Assembly: GCA_965660675.1 (NCBI GenBank)
Contig: CBFIAU010000015.1
Span: 1-20,202 of the forward strand
Length of the DNA stretch: 20,202 nucleotides
Origin: UBA12202 sp002691725
GTDB lineage: Bacteria > Pseudomonadota > Alphaproteobacteria > Puniceispirillales > UBA1172
Direction: 5' to 3'
Each line of letters starts with the position of its first letter. Positions within the stretch are counted from its first letter, which is position 1. The position numbers were made by a program, and so were the translations under genes. This document shows positions 1 through 6,909 of this stretch, in pieces. The notes under the pieces are model-generated. The model was given only the letters and a program-made list of their open reading frames with translations, was not told where the DNA came from and did no database searches.

Positions 1-71
1 GCCTGCGCTTTGCGATCCGCGAAGGTGGCCGTACCGTAGGCGCAGGTGTCGTCTCGGCTATCGTCGAATAA
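1..71 (+). CDS. tuf: Elongation factor Tu, 3' end only (upstream tuf copy)
   Basis: The reading frame that begins at base 3 encodes the last 22 residues of EF-Tu and stops at TAA 69-71. The residues FAIREGGRTVGAGVV are the characteristic end of the third beta-barrel domain of this GTPase, which carries aminoacyl-tRNA to the ribosome. The rest of the gene lies before the window. A second tuf gene starts at 20044 in the same orientation, so this genome has at least two copies. In many Alphaproteobacteria one tuf copy ends the str operon and the other precedes tRNA-Trp and secE; the downstream tRNA-Trp fits the second type. Identification is firm although only the C-terminus is visible. Confidence 0.95.
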   Translation, partial: LRFAIREGGRTVGAGVVSAIVE

Positions 72-87
72 ATAAATATTGAATATC

Positions 88-111
88 AGGGACAGGGTGT
101 ATTCTGTCTCT
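88..111 (+). other. Hairpin between tuf and tRNA-Trp
   Basis: AGGGACAG (88-95) can pair with CTGTCTCT (104-111), giving 8 pairs with one G-U and an 8-base loop. It ends 6 bases before the mature tRNA 5' end and has no T-run after it. A role in processing the tuf-tRNA transcript is an inference; it could also be chance. Confidence 0.35.
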
Positions 112-117
112 ATAAAT

Positions 118-193
118 AGGAGTGTAGCTCAATTGGTAGAGCACCGGTCTCCAAAACCGGGGGTTGGGGGTTCGAGTCCCTTCGCTCCTGCCA
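118..193 (+). tRNA. tRNA-Trp, anticodon CCA
   Basis: A complete 76-base cloverleaf is visible. The acceptor strand 118-124 (AGGAGTG) pairs with 183-189 (CGCTCCT) with one G-U. The anticodon stem is 144-148 with 156-160, the seven-base loop is CTCCAAA, and the anticodon CCA lies at 151-153. The T arm contains GGTTCGAGTCC, the discriminator base is G190, and CCA 191-193 is encoded in the gene. It decodes UGG as tryptophan. The gene follows tuf directly and no separate promoter is obvious, so it is probably co-transcribed with tuf. An intrinsic terminator follows at 214-245. Confidence 0.97.
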
Positions 194-213
194 TTTCTTG
201 AATGGCATCACTT

Positions 214-245
214 AAAGCTTCAGAGGATTTCTCTGGAGCTTTTTT
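214..245 (+). terminator. Intrinsic terminator after tRNA-Trp
   Basis: AAAGCTTCAGAG (214-225) pairs with CTCTGGAGCTTT (231-242) across the loop GATTT. This gives about 12 pairs with one G-U, and a run of six T covers 240-245. It should end the tuf-tRNA-Trp transcript, so secE 4.7 kb downstream is unlikely to be reached from that promoter. Confidence 0.9.
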
Positions 246-253
246 ACTTTGGC

Positions 254-281
254 GCTTTTCTATACGCGCGGCTTTTCTATA
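254..281 (+). repeat. Direct repeat GCTTTTCTATA, 17-bp period
   Basis: GCTTTTCTATA occurs at 254-264 and again at 271-281. The spacing is about one and a half helical turns. It lies between the tRNA terminator and the gene at 319. The second copy contains TATAAG (278-283), which could serve as a -10 element, but no good -35 stands 16-18 bases before it. It may be an operator or a slippage duplication. Confidence 0.4.
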
Positions 282-318
282 AGGCGTAATCATGCCATGA
301 TGAAGATCAATTATATAA

Positions 319-1083
319 ATGAGCCATAAAATGCCTAATTCTGAGCTGAAAATTGACCCGACTATATATCAGAAGATGCGGGATGTTCTGGCCGCTAAGG
401 GTGTTTTGCGCGTTGGTTTGAACATGTCTAATTTTCTGCTTGTATCGGGCGTTGATAATGACGGTGCGCCCTATGGATTATCGCCTGATTTAGCTCGTCA
501 AATTGCCGCTATTCTCAATGTAGATTATGCGCTAATCCCATTTCAGGGGCCGGGTGAGTTAGCCGACGCTATTGCTGATGATGCATGGGATTTAGCCAAT
601 ATAGCTGTTGAGCCTGAACGGGCGGCGATGATCGCATTTAGCCAGCCTTATATTCATATTGATGCCAATTTCATGACGCGGAAAGGCGTGGATATTAAAA
701 GCAACGAAGATGTTAATCAGTCTGGCGTTAACATTATTCTCTATGATCGGAGCGCGTATGATCTATGGCTCAAGGATCATTATCTCAATGCGAATTATAT
801 CCGCGTTGCGACATTACAGGAATCGCATGACCGCTTTCTGGCTGGTGAGGGGGATGTGTTAGCTAGTCTGAAACCTAAATTGCTAAATGAATTGGCGGTG
901 CGGGATGATGTGACGCTGATCAATCCACCATTCACATTTATCAAACAGGCGGTTGGGATGAAAAAAGGTCATGATGATGTCTTGGCTGGGGTAAATCAGA
1001 TCATCGCGCATTTGCTGGCTAATGGCTTTATCGCGGATAGTTTGACCCGTCATGATGTCGCCAATAAATTAAGCTTGCCCTAA
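319..1083 (+). CDS. Solute-binding protein family 3-like protein without signal peptide
   Basis: This 254-residue protein resembles the periplasmic amino-acid-binding proteins of ABC transporters (SBP_bac_3 fold). The residues LRVGLN near 30-35, GLSPDLARQIA near 53-63, and the WDLANIAVEPERAAMIAFSQPYI stretch near 90-112 match the usual start of lobe 1, its ligand-loop helix and the DAxxA-like region. Unlike a normal family member it has no hydrophobic signal segment. The first 30 residues are polar, and an in-frame TGA at 301 rules out a longer N-terminus. There is no clear Shine-Dalgarno sequence, so the start could be ATG 319 or ATG 331. No permease or ATPase gene is adjacent. A cytoplasmic ligand-binding or sensing role is inferred; the ligand cannot be told from the sequence. 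It converges with the gene at 1141-3252, leaving 57 bases with no evident terminator. Confidence 0.8.
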   Translation: MSHKMPNSELKIDPTIYQKMRDVLAAKGVLRVGLNMSNFLLVSGVDNDGAPYGLSPDLARQIAAILNVDYALIPFQGPGELADAIADDAWDLANIAVEPERAAMIAFSQPYIHIDANFMTRKGVDIKSNEDVNQSGVNIILYDRSAYDLWLKDHYLNANYIRVATLQESHDRFLAGEGDVLASLKPKLLNELAVRDDVTLINPPFTFIKQAVGMKKGHDDVLAGVNQIIAHLLANGFIADSLTRHDVANKLSLP

Positions 1084-1140
1084 TGCCCTACGGGATTAAG
1101 TCATCGCTTCCAGAGCTTAACGGTGTAATGGCGGCGGCGA

Positions 1141-3252
1141 TTACGCGAACAGACAATCAAATAGCATTTGTTCCAGATATTTGACGCGATTTTGCACCGA
1201 TTTAAGTGTTTTCTTCTCGCGCGCTGACAAAAGCCCTGTATCAATGAGTGTTGTTGGCGGCAAGCCTTGGCTGATATCAGTGATTTGCTGACGCAAGACT
1301 AGCCTGATACAGACCTGTAAATCCTCAGCCAGAAGCCTGATCTCTGGTGGAATTGACCCCGTTGCCATGAGCTTCTCTGCTCTCTCAACACTGTTTCTGG
1401 CGCTGATAGACCGCGATACTGATAACACCCGCAGGCTTTCGACAATCGGCAAAAGCAAATTGCGTTTCACATTAAAGCGGCCGTTTTCGGAAACAAAGCC
1501 ACCCCAAAATGTGATGCCAGCATTACTTGATGGAATGTTGCCTGCAAGTAGTTTGAGAAAGTCTAGCTGGCCTTTGACGATCGTGATGATGCGGTTTTGT
1601 AATTTGCTGGCCAGCTGAGCATTGCCATAAACGCAGTGGTAGTCGAAAAAGATATCAACATGCAGAACATCCTCGGCAGAACCGCGCGCTATCCAGCCCT
1701 TAACCGTCTGCTCCCATGTCCGCAGGGATTTGCACCAGCGTTCGGAATTCGCCATAACACCGCCCGTGCAATAAGGGATGCCGGCGGCGTCCATGATATC
1801 GGCAATATGCTGACCTAGTTGTTCAAACCATGCTTGGGTTGCGGCGTCATCAAGGCGGCTTTTGTCGCCATAAATAATGGCATGATCCTGATCTGCCGCC
1901 AGCAAGCTTTCTTCACGGCCAGCTGAGCCTAAAATCAGCACCGCATATTCTGCTGGTGGCGGCTTTCCATCCGCACACATAATCTGCTCCGCCAGATCAG
2001 CAGAGCGCGATAACGCAGCGCGATATTGGCTACTGATAACCGCAGCAATGGCATAAGCCTTAATGCCTTCATCCATGAGAGATTTTGACAATAACGGTAA
2101 GCCTTTGAGCGCCTTGCTCATCTCATCACTATTATTGGCCTGATTAATATCATCGCCGATCACCATCGCATCTGTCAGCCGCAATCGGTTCAGCTCACGC
2201 CCTGATACATAGCCTGTTAAGGTGCCTTCTGGATTTGTCACACCAAGATGGCGGATATCATGTTTTTGCATCCGTGCCATGGCAACATGCATATAGTCAT
2301 CTTCGGATACCGTCAGCACAGGCGAGGACATAATCGTTTCAAGCTGAATATCACGGGCGCGCGTGACTTCATCAACAGGCAATGCCATGCAGTGAACAAT
2401 ATCACGTTCGGATACAATGCCGACAATATGATCAGGGCTATTGCCGACAAAAACACATTCGCGTTTTTCTTTTTTCATGCGATGGGCGGCATCTAGCACA
2501 ACGCTACCCGCAGGCATGATCAGCGGCTCTGCGATCATCAGGTCATCAATCTTATGACTATAAGGGAAGGGGTCAATGCGTGATAAGGCGCGGAAACTGG
2601 CATAGGGTTGTTGGATAGCGGCAACATCTACCCAGCCTGCGCCTGTTCCGGCAGCGCGCTGATCATTGAGCAAGGCGATGGCTTTTTGCAAGTCTGCATA
2701 AGTGTTAATGCCGCTGGCCTTCAATTCATTGAGCAGAGCCTGAAATAACTTGCCCGTCATGATGGCATCACCTATTGCGGTATGGCGATCAGCAAGCGGG
2801 ATTTGAAAATGCTGGATCAGGGTTTCTAAAGTTCCCATCATCATGATCGCATCACGGCCAAGCGCAATCGTTGCCATTTGACGAACACATAAGGCTGGCG
2901 GTGTTTCCCACTCAATACCATAGCGTTCGGTTTCCGCCGCCAGAACGGCCAGATCAAAGCCGATATTATAGCCAATGACAACACGGTCATTAATCTGCTC
3001 ACGGAGCTGTGGGAAGACTTGCGATAGCGTAGGTTTATCCGCCACCATAGCATCGCTTATGCCGTGAATATTGGTGCTTTTTGACGGGATAGGAATATCA
3101 GGGTTTACCAAAATATCCAGATTACTGCTGCTGTTATATGGATCAATCGCGCCAATTTGGACAATGCGATCTGATTTCGTCTGTAGCCCTGTGGTTTCCA
3201 GATCGAGTGAGATGAGTGGCAAATTCTCAAGAAGTACGTTGGACAAGCTCAT
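1141..3252 (-). CDS. DnaQ-type 3'-5' exonuclease / CBS pair / DUF294 nucleotidyltransferase fusion
   Basis: This is a 703-residue cytoplasmic protein with three modules. Residues 12-175 form a DEDDh exonuclease with all five catalytic residues: D17 and E19 (SLDLETTG), D100 (GYNIGFD), and H157 and D162 (HTAIGD). Residues about 235-360 hold two CBS domains (DLMIAEPLIM, then IVSERDI, then TIMSSPVLTV), which usually bind adenine nucleotides. Residues about 380-560 are a DUF294/GlnD-like nucleotidyltransferase, with GSAGREE at 442-448 and acidic D454 and D456; the rest is the helical DUF294_C region. The substrate is unknown. A nucleotide-gated regulator is an inference from the domains. I chose ATG 3252 because AGG stands 7 bases upstream and because a longer frame to 3345 would begin inside the promoter -35 box. 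The gene stands alone and is divergent from the MFS gene. Confidence 0.88.
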   Translation of the reverse strand: MSLSNVLLENLPLISLDLETTGLQTKSDRIVQIGAIDPYNSSSNLDILVNPDIPIPSKSTNIHGISDAMVADKPTLSQVFPQLREQINDRVVIGYNIGFDLAVLAAETERYGIEWETPPALCVRQMATIALGRDAIMMMGTLETLIQHFQIPLADRHTAIGDAIMTGKLFQALLNELKASGINTYADLQKAIALLNDQRAAGTGAGWVDVAAIQQPYASFRALSRIDPFPYSHKIDDLMIAEPLIMPAGSVVLDAAHRMKKEKRECVFVGNSPDHIVGIVSERDIVHCMALPVDEVTRARDIQLETIMSSPVLTVSEDDYMHVAMARMQKHDIRHLGVTNPEGTLTGYVSGRELNRLRLTDAMVIGDDINQANNSDEMSKALKGLPLLSKSLMDEGIKAYAIAAVISSQYRAALSRSADLAEQIMCADGKPPPAEYAVLILGSAGREESLLAADQDHAIIYGDKSRLDDAATQAWFEQLGQHIADIMDAAGIPYCTGGVMANSERWCKSLRTWEQTVKGWIARGSAEDVLHVDIFFDYHCVYGNAQLASKLQNRIITIVKGQLDFLKLLAGNIPSSNAGITFWGGFVSENGRFNVKRNLLLPIVESLRVLSVSRSISARNSVERAEKLMATGSIPPEIRLLAEDLQVCIRLVLRQQITDISQGLPPTTLIDTGLLSAREKKTLKSVQNRVKYLEQMLFDCLFA

Positions 3253-3316
3253 CGTTACACCTGCCTTTCTTTTTATTATCTTCCTTTGGTTCGAGGTTAT
3301 AGTCACCTGCAACATC

Positions 3317-3345
3317 ATCATACCCTGCCCATATATTTGTTTCAA
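3317..3345 (-). promoter_or_regulatory. Sigma70-type promoter for the exonuclease-DUF294 gene
   Basis: On the minus strand TTGAAA (3345-3340) stands exactly 17 bases from TATGAT (3322-3317). Each hexamer matches the consensus at 5 of 6 positions. Transcription would begin near 3310, giving a leader of roughly 58 bases before ATG 3252. Confidence 0.7.
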
Positions 3346-3407
3346 TAGAGTTGGCAGAAGTTGCCTTTTCTCTCATCCACCTAATAATGATGTGAAAATC
3401 GTCATAG

Positions 3408-3470
3408 CTGTTTTATGCTTTATGCCTGTTTTATGCTAGAGTAGCTTCAAGCCAATTTTCGCCAATTTTC
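3408..3470 (+). repeat. Paired short direct repeats upstream of the MFS gene
   Basis: CTGTTTTATGC occurs at 3408-3418 and 3426-3436 (18-bp period). Directly after this, GCCAATTTTC is duplicated in tandem at 3451-3460 and 3461-3470. A short hairpin, CCCTT (3481-3485) with AAGGG (3492-3496), follows before the MFS start. The repeats may be regulator binding sites or replication-slippage products. No strong promoter for the MFS gene could be picked out: TTGCCT at 3361-3366 has only AATAAT 16 bases on. Confidence 0.45.
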
Positions 3471-3509
3471 ATTGATCATGCCCTTTCAATTAAGGGTGCA
3501 GAAAAATCT

Positions 3510-4796
3510 ATGTCACCTCCATCAGTCAAATCAGTCAAATCAGACACCTCCGCCGCCGCCAATAATGCCAGAACGCCAGCAGTGCCAGTCCATGCGCTAG
3601 GGATTAGCCAGATCATATCTTATGGCTTTCTGTTTTATGCGTTTGCACAACTTAAAATGCCCCTGGCAGAGCAGTTGAGCATTGCCCCTAGCCATGTTCT
3701 GACCGGGCTTACGATTTCATTGCTGATTAATGGATTGCTCGCGCCATTGGTCGGATATTGGTTTGATCGGTATGGGGCTTTGCGGGTATTGGCATTGGGA
3801 TTGGTTATTGGCGCTTGTAGTTTGCTGATGCTGATATTAGTGACCAGCTTTCCCGGCTTTATTATGGTGATGATTATCCTCGGCTGCGGCTTTGCCATGT
3901 GCAACTACGAAGCGGCGTTTAGTGCCGCCGTTCAAATGCATGAAACCGCATCACGGAGAAATATATCTATTATTACATTTTATGGTGGGGTGGCGAGTTC
4001 TATTGCTTGGCTAATGATCGCGCCTCTTATGTATCAATTTGGCTTTGCCATAACGATGATTGTTCTTGCTGCTATTTTATTCGGCATGGCTTTGTGGGCG
4101 GCATATATTGGCTGGAATATTCAGCGCCTTCATGCTGATTTATTGGCTGATCAGGTGGCTAATCAGGCGGTTAATGAGGATGCTGTCTCAGCGGATAAGC
4201 CGTTTGAGGCCTTTCGCTGGTCTGAATTAACCCGAACAGAAAAAATAGCTTTAGTTACGCTGGCTTTGGCGTCAGCGTTTGAATATTTATCCTTTGGCGC
4301 GGTGGCGTTGCTTTTAATCCAATGGTATCAGGAATTATTCGGTCATGCTGGCATGGCGGTGCTGCTGGCCAGTATTTATGGCCCGTTTCAAGTCGTTGGC
4401 AGGGTCCTGGAGATGCGCTATGGGGCGCGATTTGATGCGCGATACACAGCTATTATTGCGTTTATCATGGTGCCAAGCTCATTGCTGTTAATCCAATATC
4501 CATCGCTCATCATGATTGCTATTGGCATGGCTTTATTTGGCATGGGACATGGCGTTCTGACGGTTTCATTTGGATATATCACAAACATGTATTTTCGGGC
4601 GGCGGTATATGGCCGGGCTAAAGGCTGGATATCAACGCCGCGCGCATTGGGCATGGCCATTGGGCCGTCTGTCGCGGGAATATTATATGGATATGGCGGC
4701 GGTGAGACATTCTTAACAGCCATGGTTTTTGTGACGATATTAGCGGCAGTCATCTTTGCTGTTATCTTAACACAGCGGCCGCGAGATGGGTTTTAA
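3510..4796 (+). CDS. Major facilitator superfamily transporter
   Basis: This is a 428-residue inner-membrane protein with about 12 hydrophobic spans in two halves, separated by a hydrophilic loop near residues 205-235. The family's motif A is seen after the second span as GYWFDRYGALRVL (82-94), and a related arginine-rich turn, GRVLEMRYGARFDARY, occurs in the second half. The N-terminal run ALGISQIISYGFLFYAFA resembles MFS_1 proteins of the monocarboxylate/OFA-like group, but the substrate cannot be assigned. The first 27 residues are an unusual Ser/Thr/Ala-rich tail whose DNA holds a tandem 9-mer (TCAGTCAAA at 3522-3530 and 3531-3539). No good Shine-Dalgarno sequence precedes ATG 3510. It is the last gene of the accessory patch and lies 175 bases before secE. 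Confidence 0.9.
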   Translation: MSPPSVKSVKSDTSAAANNARTPAVPVHALGISQIISYGFLFYAFAQLKMPLAEQLSIAPSHVLTGLTISLLINGLLAPLVGYWFDRYGALRVLALGLVIGACSLLMLILVTSFPGFIMVMIILGCGFAMCNYEAAFSAAVQMHETASRRNISIITFYGGVASSIAWLMIAPLMYQFGFAITMIVLAAILFGMALWAAYIGWNIQRLHADLLADQVANQAVNEDAVSADKPFEAFRWSELTRTEKIALVTLALASAFEYLSFGAVALLLIQWYQELFGHAGMAVLLASIYGPFQVVGRVLEMRYGARFDARYTAIIAFIMVPSSLLLIQYPSLIMIAIGMALFGMGHGVLTVSFGYITNMYFRAAVYGRAKGWISTPRALGMAIGPSVAGILYGYGGGETFLTAMVFVTILAAVIFAVILTQRPRDGF

Positions 4797-4839
4797 TCCG
4801 AGTGCTGATATTACCCATGATAAATATTGCAAAAATAAT

Positions 4840-4868
4840 TTGCAAAACCCTATCGGGTGGGGTATTAC
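4840..4868 (+). promoter_or_regulatory. Candidate promoter for secE-nusG operon
   Basis: TTGCAA (4840-4845) lies 17 bases before TATTAC (4863-4868), each with 4 of 6 consensus bases. The bases after the -10 are CGCC, a GC-rich discriminator of the kind found at stringently controlled promoters. The secE operon needs its own promoter here because the tRNA-Trp transcript ends at 245. Confidence 0.45.
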
Positions 4869-4905
4869 CGCCTTTCATCACTATGTGTGGAGAAGCGAAG
4901 ACGCC

Positions 4906-4965
4906 ATGAAAGCTGAGATGTGTATAAAAAACACCTTTGCCAACATGAAACGCTTGCACGATTGA
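4906..4965 (+). CDS. Possible 19-residue upstream ORF before secE
   Basis: ATG 4906 opens a 19-codon frame (MKAEMCIKNTFANMKRLHD) that ends at TGA 4963-4965. The stop overlaps the GAGGAA sequence serving secE, and secE starts 6 bases later. A GGAG lies 13 bases before the ATG, which is farther than ideal. It could be a leader peptide coupling translation into secE, or a chance frame. It lies downstream of the candidate promoter. Confidence 0.25.
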   Translation: MKAEMCIKNTFANMKRLHD

Positions 4966-4971
4966 GGAATT

Positions 4972-5169
4972 ATGGCTAAAGTAACCCCTACACAATTTGT
5001 ACGTCAGGTAAGGCAGGAAGTCAGCCGAATCACTTGGCCTAGCAGGCGCGATGTAGTCACAGCAACCATAACGGTGCTTGTGATGGTGTTCATTGCCGCC
5101 TTGTTTTTTATGCTTGTGGACTGGATTTTAAGCAATCTGGTGCAAATTGTGCTTGGGATTGGCGCGTAA
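4972..5169 (+). CDS. secE: Preprotein translocase subunit SecE
   Basis: This 65-residue protein is the essential clamp subunit of the SecYEG channel in the inner membrane. It shows the short conserved amphipathic part (FVRQVRQEVSRITWPSRRDV, residues 9-28) with the family's TWP motif, followed by one membrane span at about 30-57. That single-span form is the usual one outside enterics, whereas the E. coli protein has three spans. GAGGAA at 4964-4969 is a close Shine-Dalgarno match. Its usual partner nusG follows after 49 bases. The normal neighbour tRNA-Trp is displaced here by about 4.7 kb of accessory genes. Confidence 0.96.
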   Translation: MAKVTPTQFVRQVRQEVSRITWPSRRDVVTATITVLVMVFIAALFFMLVDWILSNLVQIVLGIGA

Positions 5170-5218
5170 ATATAAAGATGACTGGTGCTTAGTTGGTCGC
5201 TCTTGGGATTATATAATT

Positions 5219-5752
5219 ATGGCGAAACGCTGGTATGTTGTTCATGTCTTTTCCGGCTCGGAGAAGAGAGTTGCACAAGCGATACGTGAGCAAGCCGAAA
5301 GTTATGGCTTGTCCGACGACATAGAAGAAGTGTTGGTTCCAACCGAAGAGGTTGTGGAAACCCGTCGTGGTGCGCGAGTTAATGCGGAGCGTAAGTTTTT
5401 CCCGGGGTATATTTTGATCAAAATGGATCTCACTGATCAGGCTTGGCATATTGTTAATTCACAAAATCGAGTCACTGGATTTCTTGGCGCTGGCGGTAAG
5501 CCATCGCCTATTTCAAACGCAGAAGCTGAGCGTTTGATTAAGCAGGTTACAGAAGGTATTGAACGCAAACATTCAGACATCTCGTTTGAGATTGGTGAAT
5601 GGGTGCGTGTTGCCGAAGGGCCTTTCGCGTCCTTCAAAGGTCTGGTCGAGGAAGTCGATCCAGATAAATCCCGTCTCAAGGTTACGGTGTCTATTTTTGG
5701 ACGTTCAACCCCCGTTGATCTTGAATTCTCTCAGGTTGAAAAGTCGACATAA
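5219..5752 (+). CDS. nusG: Transcription termination/antitermination protein NusG
   Basis: NusG binds the beta' clamp of RNA polymerase and suppresses pausing. Through its KOW domain it contacts Rho or ribosomal protein S10. The 177 residues show an NGN domain (KRWYVVHVFSGSEKRVA from residue 3, and FFPGYILIKM near 60-69) and a C-terminal KOW domain with VRVAEGPFASFKGLVEEVD. The length matches the family (E. coli 181). I chose ATG 5219 over the frame extending back to 5147, because the extension overlaps secE and adds residues absent from the family. The Shine-Dalgarno signal is weak (GGGA at 5205-5208), which may point to translation coupled to secE. Confidence 0.96.
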   Translation: MAKRWYVVHVFSGSEKRVAQAIREQAESYGLSDDIEEVLVPTEEVVETRRGARVNAERKFFPGYILIKMDLTDQAWHIVNSQNRVTGFLGAGGKPSPISNAEAERLIKQVTEGIERKHSDISFEIGEWVRVAEGPFASFKGLVEEVDPDKSRLKVTVSIFGRSTPVDLEFSQVEKST

Positions 5753-5779
5753 CGAACAGGTTAAAGCAAGGAAACCGTC

Positions 5780-6208
5780 ATGGCAAAGAAGATTGATGGA
5801 TATATCAAGTTACAAATTCCAGCAGGTGGAGCTAATCCCTCGCCACCAGTAGGCCCGGCATTGGGTCAGCGCGGTGTCAATATTATGGAGTTTTGTAAAG
5901 CGTTTAACGCGGCAACAGACAGTGCGGAAAAGGGTATGCCTATTCCGGTCGTCATTACTGTCTATTCTGACAAGTCATTTACCTTTACCACGAAAAAAGC
6001 ACCGGTTAGCTATTTTCTCAAGAAAGCCGCTGGTCTACCCAAAGGGAGCCAAACTCCTGGACGCGGCACGGTTGGTAAGGTGACAATGGATCAGGTGCGG
6101 GATATCGCTGATCAGAAAATGGAAGATTTAAACGCTGTTGATCAGGGCGGTGCCGTGCAAATGGTCATCGGTTCAGCCCGTTCTATGGGTTTTGAGGTAG
6201 TGGAGTAA
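5780..6208 (+). CDS. rplK: 50S ribosomal protein L11
   Basis: L11 folds onto the GTPase-associated region of 23S rRNA at the base of the L12 stalk and helps factor-dependent GTP hydrolysis and the stringent response. The 142 residues carry the proline-rich N-terminal segment PSPPVGPALGQRG (20-32) and the C-terminal RNA-binding domain with PGRGTVGKVT and QVRDIADQKM. The length is standard. AAGGAAA before ATG 5780 is a good ribosome binding site. It sits 27 bases after nusG and only 3 bases before rplA, so L11 and L1 are probably translationally coupled. In enterics L1 represses this pair by binding its mRNA; no such site is clearly visible here. Confidence 0.97.
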   Translation: MAKKIDGYIKLQIPAGGANPSPPVGPALGQRGVNIMEFCKAFNAATDSAEKGMPIPVVITVYSDKSFTFTTKKAPVSYFLKKAAGLPKGSQTPGRGTVGKVTMDQVRDIADQKMEDLNAVDQGGAVQMVIGSARSMGFEVVE

Positions 6209-6211
6209 AAC

Positions 6212-6907
6212 ATGGCTGGAAAAAAACTAAAGACTGCATATGAGTCCTTTGACAGAGAAGCCACCTTTACCATTAATGAGGCGGTTGATCTGGTCAAAAA
6301 GAACGCGACCGCTAAATTTGATGAAACGGTTGAGATTTCGATGAACCTTGGCATTGATACACGTCACTCTGACCAGATGGTTCGGGGTGTTGTGGCATTG
6401 CCGCATGGCACGGGTAAGTCCATGCGTGTTGCGGTATTTGCCCGTGATGATAAAGCCGCCGAAGCCACCGAAGCTGGCGCTGATATCGTTGGAGCGGAAG
6501 ATTTGGCGGAAAGCATTCAGGCAGGCAATATGGATTTTGATCGCATCATCGCCACCCCTGATATGATGGGTGTTGTCGGCCGCTTGGGTAAAGTGCTTGG
6601 CCCGAAAGGTCTGATGCCTAACCCCAAGCTTGGCACAGTGACGCCAGATGTTGCAAAAGCTGTTGCCGCCGCTAAGGCTGGTGAGGTTCAGTATCGTGCC
6701 GAAAAAGCGGGTATTGTCCATGCTGGTATTGGCAAGGCAAGCTTTGATCTTGAAAAGCTTCAGGAAAACGCCAGCGCATTCATTTCAGCGATACATAAGG
6801 CGCGTCCGACTGGAGCGAAAGGCGTATTCATTCGCAAGATTGCTATCAGCAGCACTATGGGTGCGGGTGTTGATATTGATCCTGCCGAAGCCAGCAGCGC
6901 TGGCTAA
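6212..6907 (+). CDS. rplA: 50S ribosomal protein L1
   Basis: L1 forms the mobile L1 stalk near the E site and guides deacylated tRNA off the ribosome. The 231-residue length is normal. The family signature GPKGLMPNPKLGTVT is seen at residues 130-144, and the N-terminal LKTAYESFDREATFTINEAVDLVKK is typical. The stop codon of rplK and the start of rplA are separated by AAC, and the ribosome binding site GGAG lies inside the end of rplK. A 267-base gap containing a long hairpin and the L10 leader follows, so this gene ends the first co-regulated pair. Confidence 0.97.
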   Translation: MAGKKLKTAYESFDREATFTINEAVDLVKKNATAKFDETVEISMNLGIDTRHSDQMVRGVVALPHGTGKSMRVAVFARDDKAAEATEAGADIVGAEDLAESIQAGNMDFDRIIATPDMMGVVGRLGKVLGPKGLMPNPKLGTVTPDVAKAVAAAKAGEVQYRAEKAGIVHAGIGKASFDLEKLQENASAFISAIHKARPTGAKGVFIRKIAISSTMGAGVDIDPAEASSAG

Positions 6908-6909
6908 TA

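Noticed and set aside
1084..1140. Bidirectional terminator between the convergent genes
   Set aside because: No stable stem with a T-run could be found on either strand in these 57 bases.
3253..3345. Longer N-terminus for the exonuclease-DUF294 protein starting at 3345
   Set aside because: The extension lies over a near-consensus promoter, and its residues do not look like any exonuclease N-terminus.
170..5000. Integrative element using tRNA-Trp as attachment site
   Set aside because: No integrase gene and no second copy of the tRNA 3' end was found before secE; the patch cannot be called an integrated island from this sequence.
5147..5218. Longer N-terminus for NusG starting at 5147
   Set aside because: It overlaps the secE end and adds 24 residues foreign to the family; ATG 5219 gives the standard MAKRWYVVH start.
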